Source: Agrobacterium genomosp. 13 str. CFBP 6927
Lineage (GTDB): Bacteria; Pseudomonadota; Alphaproteobacteria; Rhizobiales; Rhizobiaceae
Assembly: GCA_900012615.1 (NCBI GenBank)
Contig: LT009756.1
Location: 1,906,736-1,970,392, forward strand
Direction: 5' to 3'
Length of the DNA: 63,657 bases
The position numbers and the translations under genes are program-made. The notes beneath the pieces were generated by a model. The model saw nothing but the letters and a program-made list of their open reading frames with translations. It searched no databases and was not told the origin of the DNA. Shown in pieces: positions 40,893 through 53,003 of this stretch. Each line of letters starts with the position of its first letter. The stretch's first letter is position 1.

Positions 40893-41369
40893 TCAGAACA
40901 TGGTATTGTTGTTCGCCGCCTTTTCCGGAACCTCCTGGATCACGTCCCAGTGCTCGGTGATCTTGCCGTCGGTGACCCGGAAAATATCGACGATGGCCCT
41001 GCCGCGATCACTTTCATTTTCCGTCGAATGGATGTGCAGATAGACCAGATCGCCATCCGTTGCGCTGCGAACGATCCGCGCTTTCGACTGCGGATTCTCC
41101 TTGAAGAAGCCGGTAAAATAATTGACGAACGGCGCCTTGCCGTCCGGCACCATCGGGTTGTGCTGCTTGTAGCTGTCGACGAGGACAGCGGCACCCTTGT
41201 CTACCTCATGCTTGTTGAAGACCGTATCGTAGAACTCGATCACCAGTTTGCGATTGGCTTCTTCCTGCGCGAAATCCCGCGTTGCGGTTTGCGCCAGAAC
41301 GGGCGCAGCCATCAAGGCGGGCACGAGGGCGAAAGCGGCGATGGCAAGACGGCGTGTTACGAAATTCAT
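40893..41369 (-). CDS. Secreted SnoaL/NTF2-like protein
   Basis: 158 aa with a signal peptide (1-26, ending LAQ). The mature part reads as a SnoaL-like fold: KLVIEFYDTVFNKHEVDKGA, then YKQHNPMVPDGKAPFVNYF and VDIFRVTDGKITEHWDVIQE. This is the subgroup predicted to be small hydrolases, isomerases or binding proteins. Exported members are of unknown role. It is downstream of the NAD(P)-reductase gene by 12 nt on the same strand, so both probably answer to the HxlR regulator. Confidence 0.75.
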   Translation of the reverse strand: MNFVTRRLAIAAFALVPALMAAPVLAQTATRDFAQEEANRKLVIEFYDTVFNKHEVDKGAAVLVDSYKQHNPMVPDGKAPFVNYFTGFFKENPQSKARIVRSATDGDLVYLHIHSTENESDRGRAIVDIFRVTDGKITEHWDVIQEVPEKAANNNTMF

Positions 41370-41381
41370 GGGTGATACCTC

Positions 41382-41993
41382 TCAATAACCGATGGTGAAA
41401 CGCTGGCGGGAATGCTGCGGCTTCTCGATTTCATCGACGAGCGCGATGGCATAGTCTTCGAAGGAAATACGGCTGCCTTCGTCATTGCTGAGGAGGCTAT
41501 CCTTGCCGAGACGGAATTTGCCGGTTCTCTCACCCGGCACGAATTCGGCTGACGGCGACAGGAAGGTCCAGTCGAGCTGCTTTTCCTGCTTCAGAATATC
41601 CAGAAACTCCGCACCCTTGGTGGCCTCGGCCTTGTAGGCGGCCGGGAAATCCGGCAGGTCGACCACACGCTGACCCGGTACGATTTCGAGACTGCCAGCC
41701 CCGCCGACGACGAGATAGCGCTGAACGCCGGAAGCGCGCACGGCCTCGATCAGTGTTGCCGGATCGCTGGCGGTGAAATGCACCGAGCTGATCACGGCAT
41801 CGTGACCCTTCAGCAGTTCCGAAAGCCCTGCCTGATCGAAAACATCGCCCTTCTTTGCCACCACATTCGGCAGGCTGGCGATCTTTTCGGGATTGCGGGC
41901 GATTGCCGTCACCTGATGTCCCCGGTCGGAAAGTTCCTTCAGAATACGGGACCCGGCATTGCCGGAAGCGCCGATGAGCGCGATTTTAGCCAT
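41382..41993 (-). CDS. NAD(P)-binding NmrA-like reductase
   Basis: 203 aa. The N-terminus MAKIALIGASGNAGSRILKE is the dinucleotide-binding motif of atypical short-chain reductases, followed by VTAIARNPEKI. The segment LDWTFLSPSAEFVPGERTGK matches the NAD(P)H-binding YwnB/NmrA-type group. Such genes are often paired with an HxlR regulator and respond to electrophiles or quinones. It is divergent from an HxlR gene with a 154-nt intergenic region holding a palindrome. Confidence 0.82.
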   Translation of the reverse strand: MAKIALIGASGNAGSRILKELSDRGHQVTAIARNPEKIASLPNVVAKKGDVFDQAGLSELLKGHDAVISSVHFTASDPATLIEAVRASGVQRYLVVGGAGSLEIVPGQRVVDLPDFPAAYKAEATKGAEFLDILKQEKQLDWTFLSPSAEFVPGERTGKFRLGKDSLLSNDEGSRISFEDYAIALVDEIEKPQHSRQRFTIGY

Positions 41994-42022
41994 GGCTTCT
42001 TTCCTCTTGTCACTATCGTTAC

Positions 42023-42041
42023 CGGTCTAGATTATAGACCG
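42023..42041. promoter_or_regulatory. 19-bp palindrome, probable HxlR operator
   Basis: CGGTCTA-GATTA-TAGACCG, a perfect 7-bp inverted repeat with a 5-nt spacer, midway between the divergent reductase and HxlR genes. A second repeat GCTATGG/CCATAGC is at 42051-42072. Confidence 0.65.
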
Positions 42042-42147
42042 CGAACAAGAGCTATGGTATCGCAGCCATAGCCGCAAGAAGTCAGCGGCGGCTGATCTGG
42101 TCACATGGCGATGACCTGCAAGGGTAAAAAGGGCAAGGGGCAAGGAC

Positions 42148-42531
42148 ATGGCGGATACGCAGACGAAAGAAGTTTTTGCCTTCGATCAGCCCTGCCCCAT
42201 CCGCGACGTGCTGGACCGGATCGGCGATCAATGGAGCCTTTTGGTTCTGGAAGCGCTGCAGGGCGGCGTGCTGCGCTTCAACGAGCTGAACCGCAGGATC
42301 GACGATATTTCCAAGCAGATGTTGTCGCGCACCCTGAAGCGGCTGGAAGAAGACGGCTTCATCCGCCGCACGCTTTATGCCGAAGTGCCGCCGCGCGTGG
42401 AATATGAACTTACCAATCTCGGCCGTTCATTCCTGGTGCCGATGCAGTTGCTGGTGCAATGGGCCGATGAAAACCACGTCCGCATCTGCAGGGCGCGTCA
42501 GCAATATTCCGAAAACGACAATCGCAGCTGA
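42148..42531 (+). CDS. HxlR-family winged-helix regulator
   Basis: 127 aa with the HxlR signature: CPIRDVLDRIGDQWSLLVLE, then RFNELNRRIDDISKQMLSRT, TLKRLEEDGFIRR and the wing VPPRVEYELTNLGRSF. The N-terminal cysteine at the start of the domain is the position used for redox or electrophile sensing in several HxlR proteins. It faces the reductase operon across the palindrome, so it probably controls that operon and itself. Confidence 0.9.
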   Translation: MADTQTKEVFAFDQPCPIRDVLDRIGDQWSLLVLEALQGGVLRFNELNRRIDDISKQMLSRTLKRLEEDGFIRRTLYAEVPPRVEYELTNLGRSFLVPMQLLVQWADENHVRICRARQQYSENDNRS

Positions 42532-42567
42532 GCGCCGGCTGGCAGGACGTCGGCTCGCAAACGATGA

Positions 42568-43029
42568 CTAAGCGAGCCGGTAAACCTTGCAGACCAGCCC
42601 TTCCGGCTGGCGATAGGTGGTGAAACCCATCGCGTCATAATAATTCTGCCCGAGCAGATTGTCCGCGCCGATGCTGGCGTCGATATTTTTCAGGCCGCAA
42701 GCCTCCGCCGCCTCTCGCGTCGCCGCAAAAAGAGCGGATCCCACGCCTCTTCGCGCCGCATGCGGGCTGACATGGGTGCCGATAATGCCCCAGCCTTCCG
42801 CAACGTCGTAAGGGTTGTCGGCCTGCGCGTAACGCAGCGACTGAAACCCGAGAATGCGACCGTTTTCATCCTCGGCGATCGAACATTCGATGCGGTCCGT
42901 GTGCTGAATGTAATTTGCCAGCACCGTATCAATATCCGTTGGCGCTTTTCGGAGACCGGCGGCGAATATCTCGTTCTGAACCGCCGCCATTCCAGCCGCG
43001 TCATCAAGTTTTGCAGATCGTATTTTCAT
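42568..43029 (-). CDS. GNAT-family N-acetyltransferase
   Basis: 153 aa starting at ATG 43029 (GAGGT site); a longer frame to 43080 adds 17 residues without support. It shows the acetyl-CoA-binding region THVSPHAARRGVGSALFAAT (R-x-x-G-x-G/A type) and the start MKIRSAKLDDAAGMAAVQNE. The substrate cannot be predicted. Next upstream on the same strand is the DUF486 gene, 51 nt away. Confidence 0.85.
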   Translation of the reverse strand: MKIRSAKLDDAAGMAAVQNEIFAAGLRKAPTDIDTVLANYIQHTDRIECSIAEDENGRILGFQSLRYAQADNPYDVAEGWGIIGTHVSPHAARRGVGSALFAATREAAEACGLKNIDASIGADNLLGQNYYDAMGFTTYRQPEGLVCKVYRLA

Positions 43030-43080
43030 CGACACATAACCTCGGTTGTTGCGGCTGGCAGACGGGTGGCAGTTGCCCAT

Positions 43081-43434
43081 TCAAGACCGGAAGATGAAAG
43101 AAGCGCCGAAGGCGATCAGTGCGAAACCGATCACATGGTTGATGGTGATGCTTTCCTTCAGCCAGAAGATCGAGAACAGCGCGAAGACCGCAAGCGTGAT
43201 GACCTCCTGAATGGTCTTGAGCTGCGCGGTCGAATAGACCTCAGAGCCGATGCGGTTGGCGGGCACGGCGAGCATATATTCAAAGAAGGCGATACCCCAG
43301 CTGGCGACAATCGCCAGGAAGAGCGCGCTGCCCTTGTGCTTGAGATGCCCATACCAGGCGAAAGTCATGAAAACATTGGAGGCGATGAGCATCAGGACAG
43401 GCCAGATGTGGGCGGGGCTGATCGAGAACGGCAT
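43081..43434 (-). CDS. DUF486 (DMT-like) membrane protein
   Basis: 117 aa with four membrane helices. The sequence WPVLMLIASNVFMTFAWYGH and the loop EVYSTAQLKTIQEVITLAVF are typical of DUF486, a small family resembling a half-size drug/metabolite transporter. Function unknown. Terminates 51 nt before the acetyltransferase gene. Confidence 0.85.
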   Translation of the reverse strand: MPFSISPAHIWPVLMLIASNVFMTFAWYGHLKHKGSALFLAIVASWGIAFFEYMLAVPANRIGSEVYSTAQLKTIQEVITLAVFALFSIFWLKESITINHVIGFALIAFGASFIFRS

Positions 43435-43528
43435 GATGGTTCCTGAAAATAGGGAGGGAGGTCATGAAAGGCAGTTTGAAAACGCAACCATCATTCTGCC
43501 CATATGGATTTGCTCTAGCGCATCGGCG

Positions 43529-43550
43529 CGAAAACCGGAATCGATTTTCG
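43529..43550. repeat. Short palindromic element
   Basis: CGAAAACCGG followed by AATCGATTTTCG, an imperfect palindrome in the divergent region before uvrB. Similar short motifs recur between rhizobial genes. Role unknown. Confidence 0.35.
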
Positions 43551-43690
43551 ATACGTTTCGGTAAAGCTGTATTCAGCCGCTACGCAACGCATCCGCCCTG
43601 ATTTTGTTCCGCAGGCTTCGTTTCCTTTTTGTACTCATTTTTTCACGGCCTCCCCTTCCCTTTGCGCGTGACTCCCTCCATATTTCGCCC

Positions 43691-46657
<2,967 letters not shown>

Positions 46658-46734
46658 AGGCTGGGTGCCGCCGCAGCTCACCATCGCTGCGACCGTCCTT
46701 GGCATTTATAAAATGACCAGCAGGGAGACATGGC

Positions 46735-47703
46735 ATGGATCGAAAAAATCTGGCGACCCTATGCCTCTTCCTTTCCTGCAGCACCGCCTTTGCCGGAGAG
46801 ATCGAGGACGCCACGTTCCACAGTGCCGCCCTCAACGCTCCCTTGCCCGTTAACATTTATCGACCGGATAGCGCGCCGCCCGAAAACGGCTGGCCAGTCC
46901 TTTATCTCCTGCACGGCCATGATGGCGACCAGAACAGCTGGCGGGATCTCGGCAATATCGGAAAGACGCTGGACACGCTGATCGCCGCCGGCACCATTCG
47001 CCCGCTGGTGGTCGTCATGCCGGGCGTTAAAAACAGCTGGTATGTGGATTCCGCCGCTGTTGGCGGCCCCGGCGACTACGAGACCGCCCTGACCGGCGAT
47101 CTGCGCCACCAGATCGAGAAAACGCTGCCGGTGCGGAAGGATCGCGAGGGCCGCGCCATTGCCGGCCTCTCCATGGGCGGTTTTGGCGCCCTGCATCTGG
47201 CCTATGGCCACGAGGACCTGTATGGCGCGGTCGCCAGCCTGTCCGGCGCAATCTGGCAGAACGTTCCCGCCTCCGATCTCGACAAGACGCCTGCCGAATT
47301 AAAGCTCATTCAGGACAGCGCCTTTTTCCACCGGGTCGACCGCACCACCGTCACCAGCGGCATCGTGCTGCCATCCACCGGCGATCATTTCTCAGGCGCC
47401 TTCGGCACCCCTTTCGACGCAAGACTGTTTAATGAAAAAAACGTCTTCACGCTCGTCGCACAACACGTCGCCGAAAGCCAGGATTTGCCTGCCACCTATC
47501 TGACGGTCGGCGACGATGACGGCTTCTTCCTGTGGCGCGGCGCCATCGCCCTGCACGAAACGCTTCAGGCCGACAAGCGCAAATCCGAATTGCGGATCAC
47601 CGATGGCGATCATGTCTGGTCCGTCTGGAAGGTCTCGATCATTGATGCACTGAAGTTCATCGATAGCGAGTGGGACAAGACAACCGACGTCGCGAAGGAT
47701 TGA
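46735..47703 (+). CDS. Exported esterase-family alpha/beta hydrolase
   Basis: 322 aa with a signal peptide (1-20, ending AFA). The putative-esterase family (as in feruloyl esterases, S-formylglutathione hydrolase and mycolyltransferases) is indicated by WPVLYLLHGHDGDQNSWRDL, the nucleophile elbow AGLSMGGFGALHLAYG, and a late ITDGDHVWSVWK that supplies the histidine. An acidic residue around YLTVGDDDGF completes the triad. The substrate cannot be predicted. It follows uvrB after 77 nt. Confidence 0.82.
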   Translation: MDRKNLATLCLFLSCSTAFAGEIEDATFHSAALNAPLPVNIYRPDSAPPENGWPVLYLLHGHDGDQNSWRDLGNIGKTLDTLIAAGTIRPLVVVMPGVKNSWYVDSAAVGGPGDYETALTGDLRHQIEKTLPVRKDREGRAIAGLSMGGFGALHLAYGHEDLYGAVASLSGAIWQNVPASDLDKTPAELKLIQDSAFFHRVDRTTVTSGIVLPSTGDHFSGAFGTPFDARLFNEKNVFTLVAQHVAESQDLPATYLTVGDDDGFFLWRGAIALHETLQADKRKSELRITDGDHVWSVWKVSIIDALKFIDSEWDKTTDVAKD

Positions 47704-47717
47704 CCCGCCCGATGGCG

Positions 47718-48152
47718 CTATCCAGCGCGACTACCGGCCCGTTTCTTCCCGGCTTTCCCCGCCAGGTTCAATGCCACGGCTGCCCGGATCAGCCCAATCA
47801 GTGCATCCTCGTCAATCTCATCTCCCTCGTGAAAGTCGATCGCCCGCCGTGTATTGCCCTCAAGGCTCGAATTGAACAGGCCGGCAGGATCCGCCAGCGA
47901 GGCCCCCTTCGCGAATGTCATCTTCACGGCGTTCTTGTAGGTCTCGCCGGTGGAAATGATGCCCGCATGCTCCCAGACCGGCACACCGCGCCATTTCACC
48001 TCTTCCGTCACATCCGGATCGGCCTTCAAAATCAGTGCGCGGATGCGTGCAAGCGTCGCGCCCCGCCAGTCCCCGAGCTCCGCGATTTTCCGGTCGATGA
48101 GAACCGACGGCGCGGTCTCCTCCGCATCTTTTTCCACCGTGTTTTTGACCAT
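47718..48152 (-). CDS. DUF1801 protein
   Basis: 144 aa from the ATG at 48152 with a strong GGAGG site; a longer frame to 48275 is rejected. The DUF1801 (YdhG-like) pattern is visible: IRALILKADPDVTEEVKWRG, VPVWEHAGIISTGETYKNAV, and LFNSSLEGNTRRAIDFHEGD. The family is cytoplasmic with unknown function, structurally like a small frataxin-type or ligand-binding fold. Convergent with the esterase gene. Confidence 0.8.
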   Translation of the reverse strand: MVKNTVEKDAEETAPSVLIDRKIAELGDWRGATLARIRALILKADPDVTEEVKWRGVPVWEHAGIISTGETYKNAVKMTFAKGASLADPAGLFNSSLEGNTRRAIDFHEGDEIDEDALIGLIRAAVALNLAGKAGKKRAGSRAG

Positions 48153-48224
48153 GACGTCCTCCAGATTTCGCCGCACCTGCGCTCCCGGCGCCAGCATAGA
48201 CCAAATTTTCATTTCATCCCATGC

Positions 48225-48249
48225 GGAACCAAATTCGCGCTTCGCCGTT
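48225..48249 (+). promoter_or_regulatory. EcfG/RpoE2-type stress promoter before PRC-barrel gene
   Basis: GGAAC (48225-48229) and CGTT (48246-48249) with exactly 16 nt between, 44 nt before the ATG. Confidence 0.8.
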
Positions 48250-48293
48250 TCTTCACCGAACGCAAGGTTCAGCATACAAAGGGAAGAAACATC

Positions 48294-48749
48294 ATGAAAA
48301 TCAAGGTCATCGCTCTCGCTGCCGCAGCAGCGCTCTCCTCTTCCGTGGCTTTTGCCCAGACGGCCACCACGGCTCCTGCTGTCGGCGCTGACGCAACCTT
48401 GTCCGGTCCCGGCATCACCATGGGCACCAAGGCCACCGGCCCGCTGAAGTTCGTCAATGTCCAGAAGACCGACCTCACCGCCTCCCAGCTCGACGGCCTG
48501 GATATCTATAACGCCCAGAACGAAAATATCGGTGAAATCGAAGACGTCGTCATCGGCGATGGCAAGTCTGTGATCGGCCTAGTCGCCAGCGTTGGCGGTT
48601 TCCTCGGCATCGACAAGAGCTATGTGGTGCTCGATCCGGCTTCGGTCGCGGTTCATAACGACAACGGCACCTGGAAGGCCTATGTCGACACCACAAAGGA
48701 AGCGCTGCAAAACGCGCCCAAGCTCGACTACGACAAGCTGGACGACTGA
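48294..48749 (+). CDS. Secreted PRC-barrel domain protein
   Basis: 151 aa with a signal peptide (1-21, ending AFA). The mature domain GLDIYNAQNENIGEIEDVVI, followed by VASVGGFLGIDKSYVVLDPA, is a PRC-barrel, the small beta-barrel seen in photosystem H subunit and RimM. Exported PRC-barrel proteins of Rhizobiales are often general-stress induced, and the exact EcfG-type promoter upstream agrees. A GAAGA site precedes the ATG. A strong terminator follows. Confidence 0.85.
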   Translation: MKIKVIALAAAAALSSSVAFAQTATTAPAVGADATLSGPGITMGTKATGPLKFVNVQKTDLTASQLDGLDIYNAQNENIGEIEDVVIGDGKSVIGLVASVGGFLGIDKSYVVLDPASVAVHNDNGTWKAYVDTTKEALQNAPKLDYDKLDD

Positions 48750-48771
48750 TTCCCCTGCAGTCGCAAGCTTG

Positions 48772-48803
48772 ACCCCCGCGATCCGTCATCGCGGGGGTTT
48801 TTC
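48772..48803 (+). terminator. Rho-independent terminator after PRC-barrel gene
   Basis: Perfect 11-bp stem ACCCCCGCGAT/ATCGCGGGGGT with a 5-nt loop and a T tract. Confidence 0.92.
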
Positions 48804-48909
48804 TTGAGTGGAGTTTCAGCGGCGCAACCGTCAATCCTGCGCGCACGGCGCTTGCCTTGCCGCCCGCCTCTCGCCTATCTTCGGCGCGAAAGACACCAAG
48901 GATCGATGC

Positions 48910-49521
48910 GTGCCCGCCAAAAATCTCTCTTCCTTCGCCATCCTCACGACCACGATATTGCTGAGCGCCCTTCCGTTGTCGGCACAGGCGGCCGACTGGA
49001 AACCCGCCGAGCAGATAAAAACCTATGCGATCAGCGGCGATACCGGCGGAGCACTTTACCAGTCCATCGGCGAGCGCGGCCCGACCGCAGGCGTGCAGGC
49101 CATTGCCCACACCACCTTCAAGCTGACATGGCGTCGGGATTATCGCCCGCAGCCGGATGGCGCCTGCGTGCTGGCGACGGCCCGGCCCAATCTCACCATC
49201 ATCTATACCTGGCCGAAAGCGCCGGCCAAGTTACCGCAAGCTGTGGCCGCCAGCTGGAAAACCTTCATTTCCGGCGTGGAAACCCATGAACGTGTGCATG
49301 GCGAACACATTCTCGACATGGTGAGGAAGATCGAGGCCTTCAGCACTGGCCTCAGGGCGGAAAACGATCCGAACTGCCAGAAGGTCCGCGTTGTCCTGCA
49401 GCAGCGGCTGGGCGAGCTTTCCAACGAACAGCGCCAGCGTGGACGCGATTTCGACCGGGACGAGCTTTCCCCGGGTGGCCGGGTGCACCAGCTCATTCTC
49501 GCGCTGGTCAACGGTCCCTGA
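48910..49521 (+). CDS. DUF922 secreted metalloprotease-like protein
   Basis: 203 aa starting with GTG at 48910, with AAGGA 7 nt upstream. An ATG-started longer frame at 48808 would run over the preceding terminator region. The signal peptide (about 1-27, ending AQA) precedes DUF922: TYAISGDTGGALYQSIGERG and the zinc-protease-like box ETHERVHGEHI, which contains HExxH. DUF922 members are predicted secreted zinc-dependent peptidases; activity is not proved. Cysteines at DGACVL and PNCQKV may pair. Confidence 0.82.
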   Translation: MPAKNLSSFAILTTTILLSALPLSAQAADWKPAEQIKTYAISGDTGGALYQSIGERGPTAGVQAIAHTTFKLTWRRDYRPQPDGACVLATARPNLTIIYTWPKAPAKLPQAVAASWKTFISGVETHERVHGEHILDMVRKIEAFSTGLRAENDPNCQKVRVVLQQRLGELSNEQRQRGRDFDRDELSPGGRVHQLILALVNGP

Positions 49522-49551
49522 CAGAGCAGCGAAGCGATTGCAGCGCGAAAG

Positions 49552-50154
49552 CTACTCCGCCGCCTCGCCTTTCAGCAATGGTTCGGCGAGTGTTATACTC
49601 TCCAGCTCGTAGGAATAGCCTTCCAGCATCGTGTAGGCCTGCTCGATCGCCTCGATCTGTGCTTCCGCATTGCGGATGGCTTCGGCGATGGACTGGCTGC
49701 GGGCGCGCAGCATGGAGCTGAGCACATCGGTCTCCGGCTTCCTGCCCAGCCGGTCCATATGTTTGCGGACCCGGGTACGGTGGCGTTCCAGCTCAAGAAT
49801 ATGGAAGCGGCTTTTCAGAATATCGTCGGTCAGCTTGCGACGCATGGCGGCCACGGGGTCGAAGCTGCCGGGCTCGCGCTCGTCCAGAATGAATTCATTG
49901 ACCAGCGTTTCGAGCATCAGCAGACCCTTGAGATCCTTGGCATCGGCCAGCTGAGGATCATAACCGGTATCGTCGAACACCTTGCGCCGCACCGGATCCT
50001 TCAAAAGCTCGTAAGCCGTCTGCAGGCGGGCGAACTGCTCGCCATCGCCGCCGCTGTCGGGATGGGCGGCCTTGGCAACCTTCCGATAGGCCGACTTGAT
50101 CGCCGCCTCGTCGGCATCGCGTTCCACGCCAAGCAAAACATAAGGATCGATCAC
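49552..50154 (-). CDS. J-domain protein
   Basis: 200 aa. The N-terminal 65 residues are a J domain (YVLLGVERDADEAAIKSAYR, then KAAHPDSGGDGEQFARLQTA) with the HPD tripeptide that stimulates DnaK ATPase. The remaining 130 residues are helical and coiled-coil-like (RFHILELERHRTRVRKHMDR) without the Gly/Phe or zinc regions of DnaJ. It is therefore a type-III co-chaperone that probably directs DnaK to a specific client. Convergent with the DUF922 gene. Confidence 0.87.
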   Translation of the reverse strand: MIDPYVLLGVERDADEAAIKSAYRKVAKAAHPDSGGDGEQFARLQTAYELLKDPVRRKVFDDTGYDPQLADAKDLKGLLMLETLVNEFILDEREPGSFDPVAAMRRKLTDDILKSRFHILELERHRTRVRKHMDRLGRKPETDVLSSMLRARSQSIAEAIRNAEAQIEAIEQAYTMLEGYSYELESITLAEPLLKGEAAE

Positions 50155-50547
50155 AAAAACACCTTCAAACGCAAACTGTTACCCGCGTGCCTTACACCAT
50201 CCCCGTACGGCGCACGGGCGGATCATAAGCCAAATCCACCCTCACGGCACCCCGCCCCGGCGCTTAAACCCACAACAGCCACACAAAAGCCTTGCGGCAT
50301 GCGCCGTCACGACCGGCGGAAAAGCCCTTGATACCGAAATTTGTCGGACCCAAGGCGACTATAATCACGGGCGAGACAAAATTGTGGAAAGCGACGACGA
50401 AACATGATCCGCATCGCGTGCTGCATGTCGCAACTCATCGCGACATGCATCGCACGGGGCGTAACCGGCGTGTTTTCAGGGGGTTATGGTGGAACGTCAC
50501 CAACGGGTGTAAGCTTAACTTTTGGATCTGAAGGGAGGAATGATCCG
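50155..50547. other. Divergent intergenic region
   Basis: 393 nt. No supported gene: the frame opening at 50404 is only the upstream extension of the NTF2-like gene. It presumably holds the divergent promoters of the J-domain and NTF2-like genes. No consensus element stands out. Confidence 0.4.
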
Positions 50548-50901
50548 ATGCCGCAAACCATTACCCAGACCGTCACGGACTATGTGCATGCCATGGCCTA
50601 TGCGGATGAAGGCCTGATGCGTGATGTTTTCGATCCGCGCGCCAATATCGTCGGCACTTTCGAGGGCGAGACCGAATGGCTGTCGCTCGAGGATTTCGTC
50701 GACCAGATGCGAAAAAGCGACCGCGGCCTGCCGGACCACGACCCCACCTTCGAAATCCTCGGCATCGACAAGGAAGGCGACAGCGCCTCGGTGAAGCTGG
50801 AGACGCGTTTCGACGGCATGGATTTCTACGAATATCTGTCTTTGCTGGAACGCGACGGCAACTGGTCGATCGTGCACAAACTTTACCACATCAAGCCCTA
50901 G
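50548..50901 (+). CDS. NTF2-like (SnoaL/lumazine-binding-type) protein
   Basis: 117 aa from the ATG at 50548 with AGGGAGGA about 10 nt upstream; the longer frame from 50404 adds 48 cysteine-rich residues without support. It shows the NTF2-like pattern: TVTDYVHAMAYADEGLMRDV, then ANIVGTFEGETEWLSLEDFV and YEYLSLLERDGNWSIVHKLY. These small alpha/beta cones bind or isomerise small molecules; function here unknown. Confidence 0.75.
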   Translation: MPQTITQTVTDYVHAMAYADEGLMRDVFDPRANIVGTFEGETEWLSLEDFVDQMRKSDRGLPDHDPTFEILGIDKEGDSASVKLETRFDGMDFYEYLSLLERDGNWSIVHKLYHIKP

Positions 50902-50959
50902 GCGTTGAGGCAGACGGTTACAGAATACTGATGGGGGAAGGCCAAGCCGTTGAAAATAC

Positions 50960-51035
<76 letters not shown>

Positions 51036-51247
51036 AATCCAGTGCCTTGCCAACTATCAGATTCTGACTTCGTGTAAAGCGAAAATTGTCCGCATGCCAT
51101 CGGTGGACATGTTTTCCACACAAGGCCCGCGGGACGGCTGGCATGACCGCAATCGCAGCGAAAGGCCTGCGAAATAAGCGAAGTATTTACGTGCTGCGAC
51201 TAGAATAGCGATAACCCATAACCATCCCAGCGGGAATAACGCATCCG

Positions 51248-52987
51248 ATGCGCGCTAGCATACAGAAAATACAGCTGACAGGCACGATCATCATCGCCGT
51301 GAGTTCCATCCTGCTGGCCACACTTGCCGCGCTGCCGAGCGTCTCCAACTATCTGCGTTATCGCAACAATGCCGAGCAACTGAGCCGCTTCGAAACCGCT
51401 CTCCATTCCGCCTGGCTGGTATCGGCCGAACGCGGACCTGCCAACAATCTGATGGGAGCATCTTCTGCGGATGCAAAGCTGGTGCAAGGGCTTGCTGCTG
51501 CGCGCAAAGCGACGGACGACAGGCTGTCTCAGCTCGAAGCTGCCTTCGCCGAGGAAATGAGGGCTCAGCCCGAACTGGCGAAAGCGCTTGCCGAAACCCG
51601 CAGAAAATTGGCGCAATCGCGAGAAGCGGTGGATCAGGTAGCCGCACTTGCACCCGATGCACGCAGCTACAGCGCCATGTCCAATGCCATTCAATTGATG
51701 TTCAAGGCGGCGGATAGCGTCAACCTGCTTCGCGGCAGGGCCGCGCGCGCCATCATCATGAAGACGCCTGATGTAGCGATCGACATCGCAATGACCGGCA
51801 CGGCCGGCGTGATGCGGGACAGGATCGGCCGCCTTGGCTCTTACGTGGTCATGAGCCTGCAGGCAAACTCGCAGGACAAATTAAGCTATCGCGCAAAATT
51901 CGACACCGAGATGCAGAGCCTCATGCTGCTGAAATCATCGCTGTGGAACTATACAGCCGCTTATCTGTCGACACCGCGCCTAGACAAGGCATTTCGCGAT
52001 TTTGAAACATACTACTTCGGCCAGGCCCTTCGCTACGCGCAGAACACGATCGCGATCGTCATGCCATCCGCCCGTCCAAGCGTTCGCGGATTCTCGGAAA
52101 ATTACATTCTCGGCATGCGGTCATCGGATACGCTGCGTGACCTTATTCTCGCTGAAACCCGGGCCAGAATCGAAAAGAAGAAGCAGGAGGCGCTGATCTA
52201 TGGCGGGGTGTCGCTGTTCATCGCCTGCATCGCGGTTTTGGTCCTGCTACGGCTCGCATCGGTCTACAGGACAGCGCTGTTCCAGCCAATGCAATCCGTC
52301 CGGGCGCAGATTGCCGCGATTGCCGATGGCGATCTCTCCGAAGCGAGCTATCAGGACAGGGTTGCCCCGGAAGTGAAGAAGATGTTCCAGGAACTCGATT
52401 TCCTGCGCGAGCAGCTACGCCAGAAGGGGGAAATGGAGAACCAGCAGCGGGCGCTGGCCGAACAGTTGCGCACGCTTTCCGAAACCGATGCCCTGACCGG
52501 CGTATTCAACCGCCGCGCATTGGAAAAAGCCGTTCGCGCGATGCTGACCGGCGAGGACCAGTTTCAGGCTCTTGGCGTGATGATTGTTGACATCGATCAT
52601 TTCAAATCCATCAACGACAGATATGGCCATGCCATGGGCGACCTCGCGCTGCAAAAGACGGCGGGGTTGCTAAGGGGCGCGTTGCGCAAGCACGATATTC
52701 TGGCGAGGTATGGTGGCGAGGAGTTTGTTGTCGTCCTGCAGGATGTCAGCCATGCCACGGCGACAGCCACCGCCGACCGGCTTCGCCGGCTGATCGAAGC
52801 CCAGATTGTCGATGAACAAAGCGGATTGTCGCTCACGGCAAGTTTCGGCGTTGTCTGGCAGGAAGCACGCACGATCAACAGCTGGGACGAGCTGATCGCC
52901 ATTGCCGACGACCGGCTTTACGAAGCCAAGCGCGCCGGCCGAAACAGGGTCTGGGCCACGTATTTTCCGAAGGTCGCCAACGGCTAG
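51248..52987 (+). CDS. Membrane-bound diguanylate cyclase
   Basis: 579 aa. One membrane helix near 9-31, a long helical periplasmic sensor region of about 280 residues, a second helix near 314-334, a HAMP-like linker (VRAQIAAIADGDLSEASYQD) and a GGDEF domain from about 410. The active site is RYGGEEFVVVL and the inhibitory site RKHD lies five residues before it, so feedback control by c-di-GMP is expected. It makes cyclic di-GMP from GTP, which favours attachment and biofilm growth over motility. The periplasmic input is unknown; its helical form suggests a four-helix bundle sensor. Alone on its strand. Confidence 0.9.
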   Translation: MRASIQKIQLTGTIIIAVSSILLATLAALPSVSNYLRYRNNAEQLSRFETALHSAWLVSAERGPANNLMGASSADAKLVQGLAAARKATDDRLSQLEAAFAEEMRAQPELAKALAETRRKLAQSREAVDQVAALAPDARSYSAMSNAIQLMFKAADSVNLLRGRAARAIIMKTPDVAIDIAMTGTAGVMRDRIGRLGSYVVMSLQANSQDKLSYRAKFDTEMQSLMLLKSSLWNYTAAYLSTPRLDKAFRDFETYYFGQALRYAQNTIAIVMPSARPSVRGFSENYILGMRSSDTLRDLILAETRARIEKKKQEALIYGGVSLFIACIAVLVLLRLASVYRTALFQPMQSVRAQIAAIADGDLSEASYQDRVAPEVKKMFQELDFLREQLRQKGEMENQQRALAEQLRTLSETDALTGVFNRRALEKAVRAMLTGEDQFQALGVMIVDIDHFKSINDRYGHAMGDLALQKTAGLLRGALRKHDILARYGGEEFVVVLQDVSHATATATADRLRRLIEAQIVDEQSGLSLTASFGVVWQEARTINSWDELIAIADDRLYEAKRAGRNRVWATYFPKVANG

Positions 52988-53003
52988 CCGGCCGAGCCTC
53001 AGG

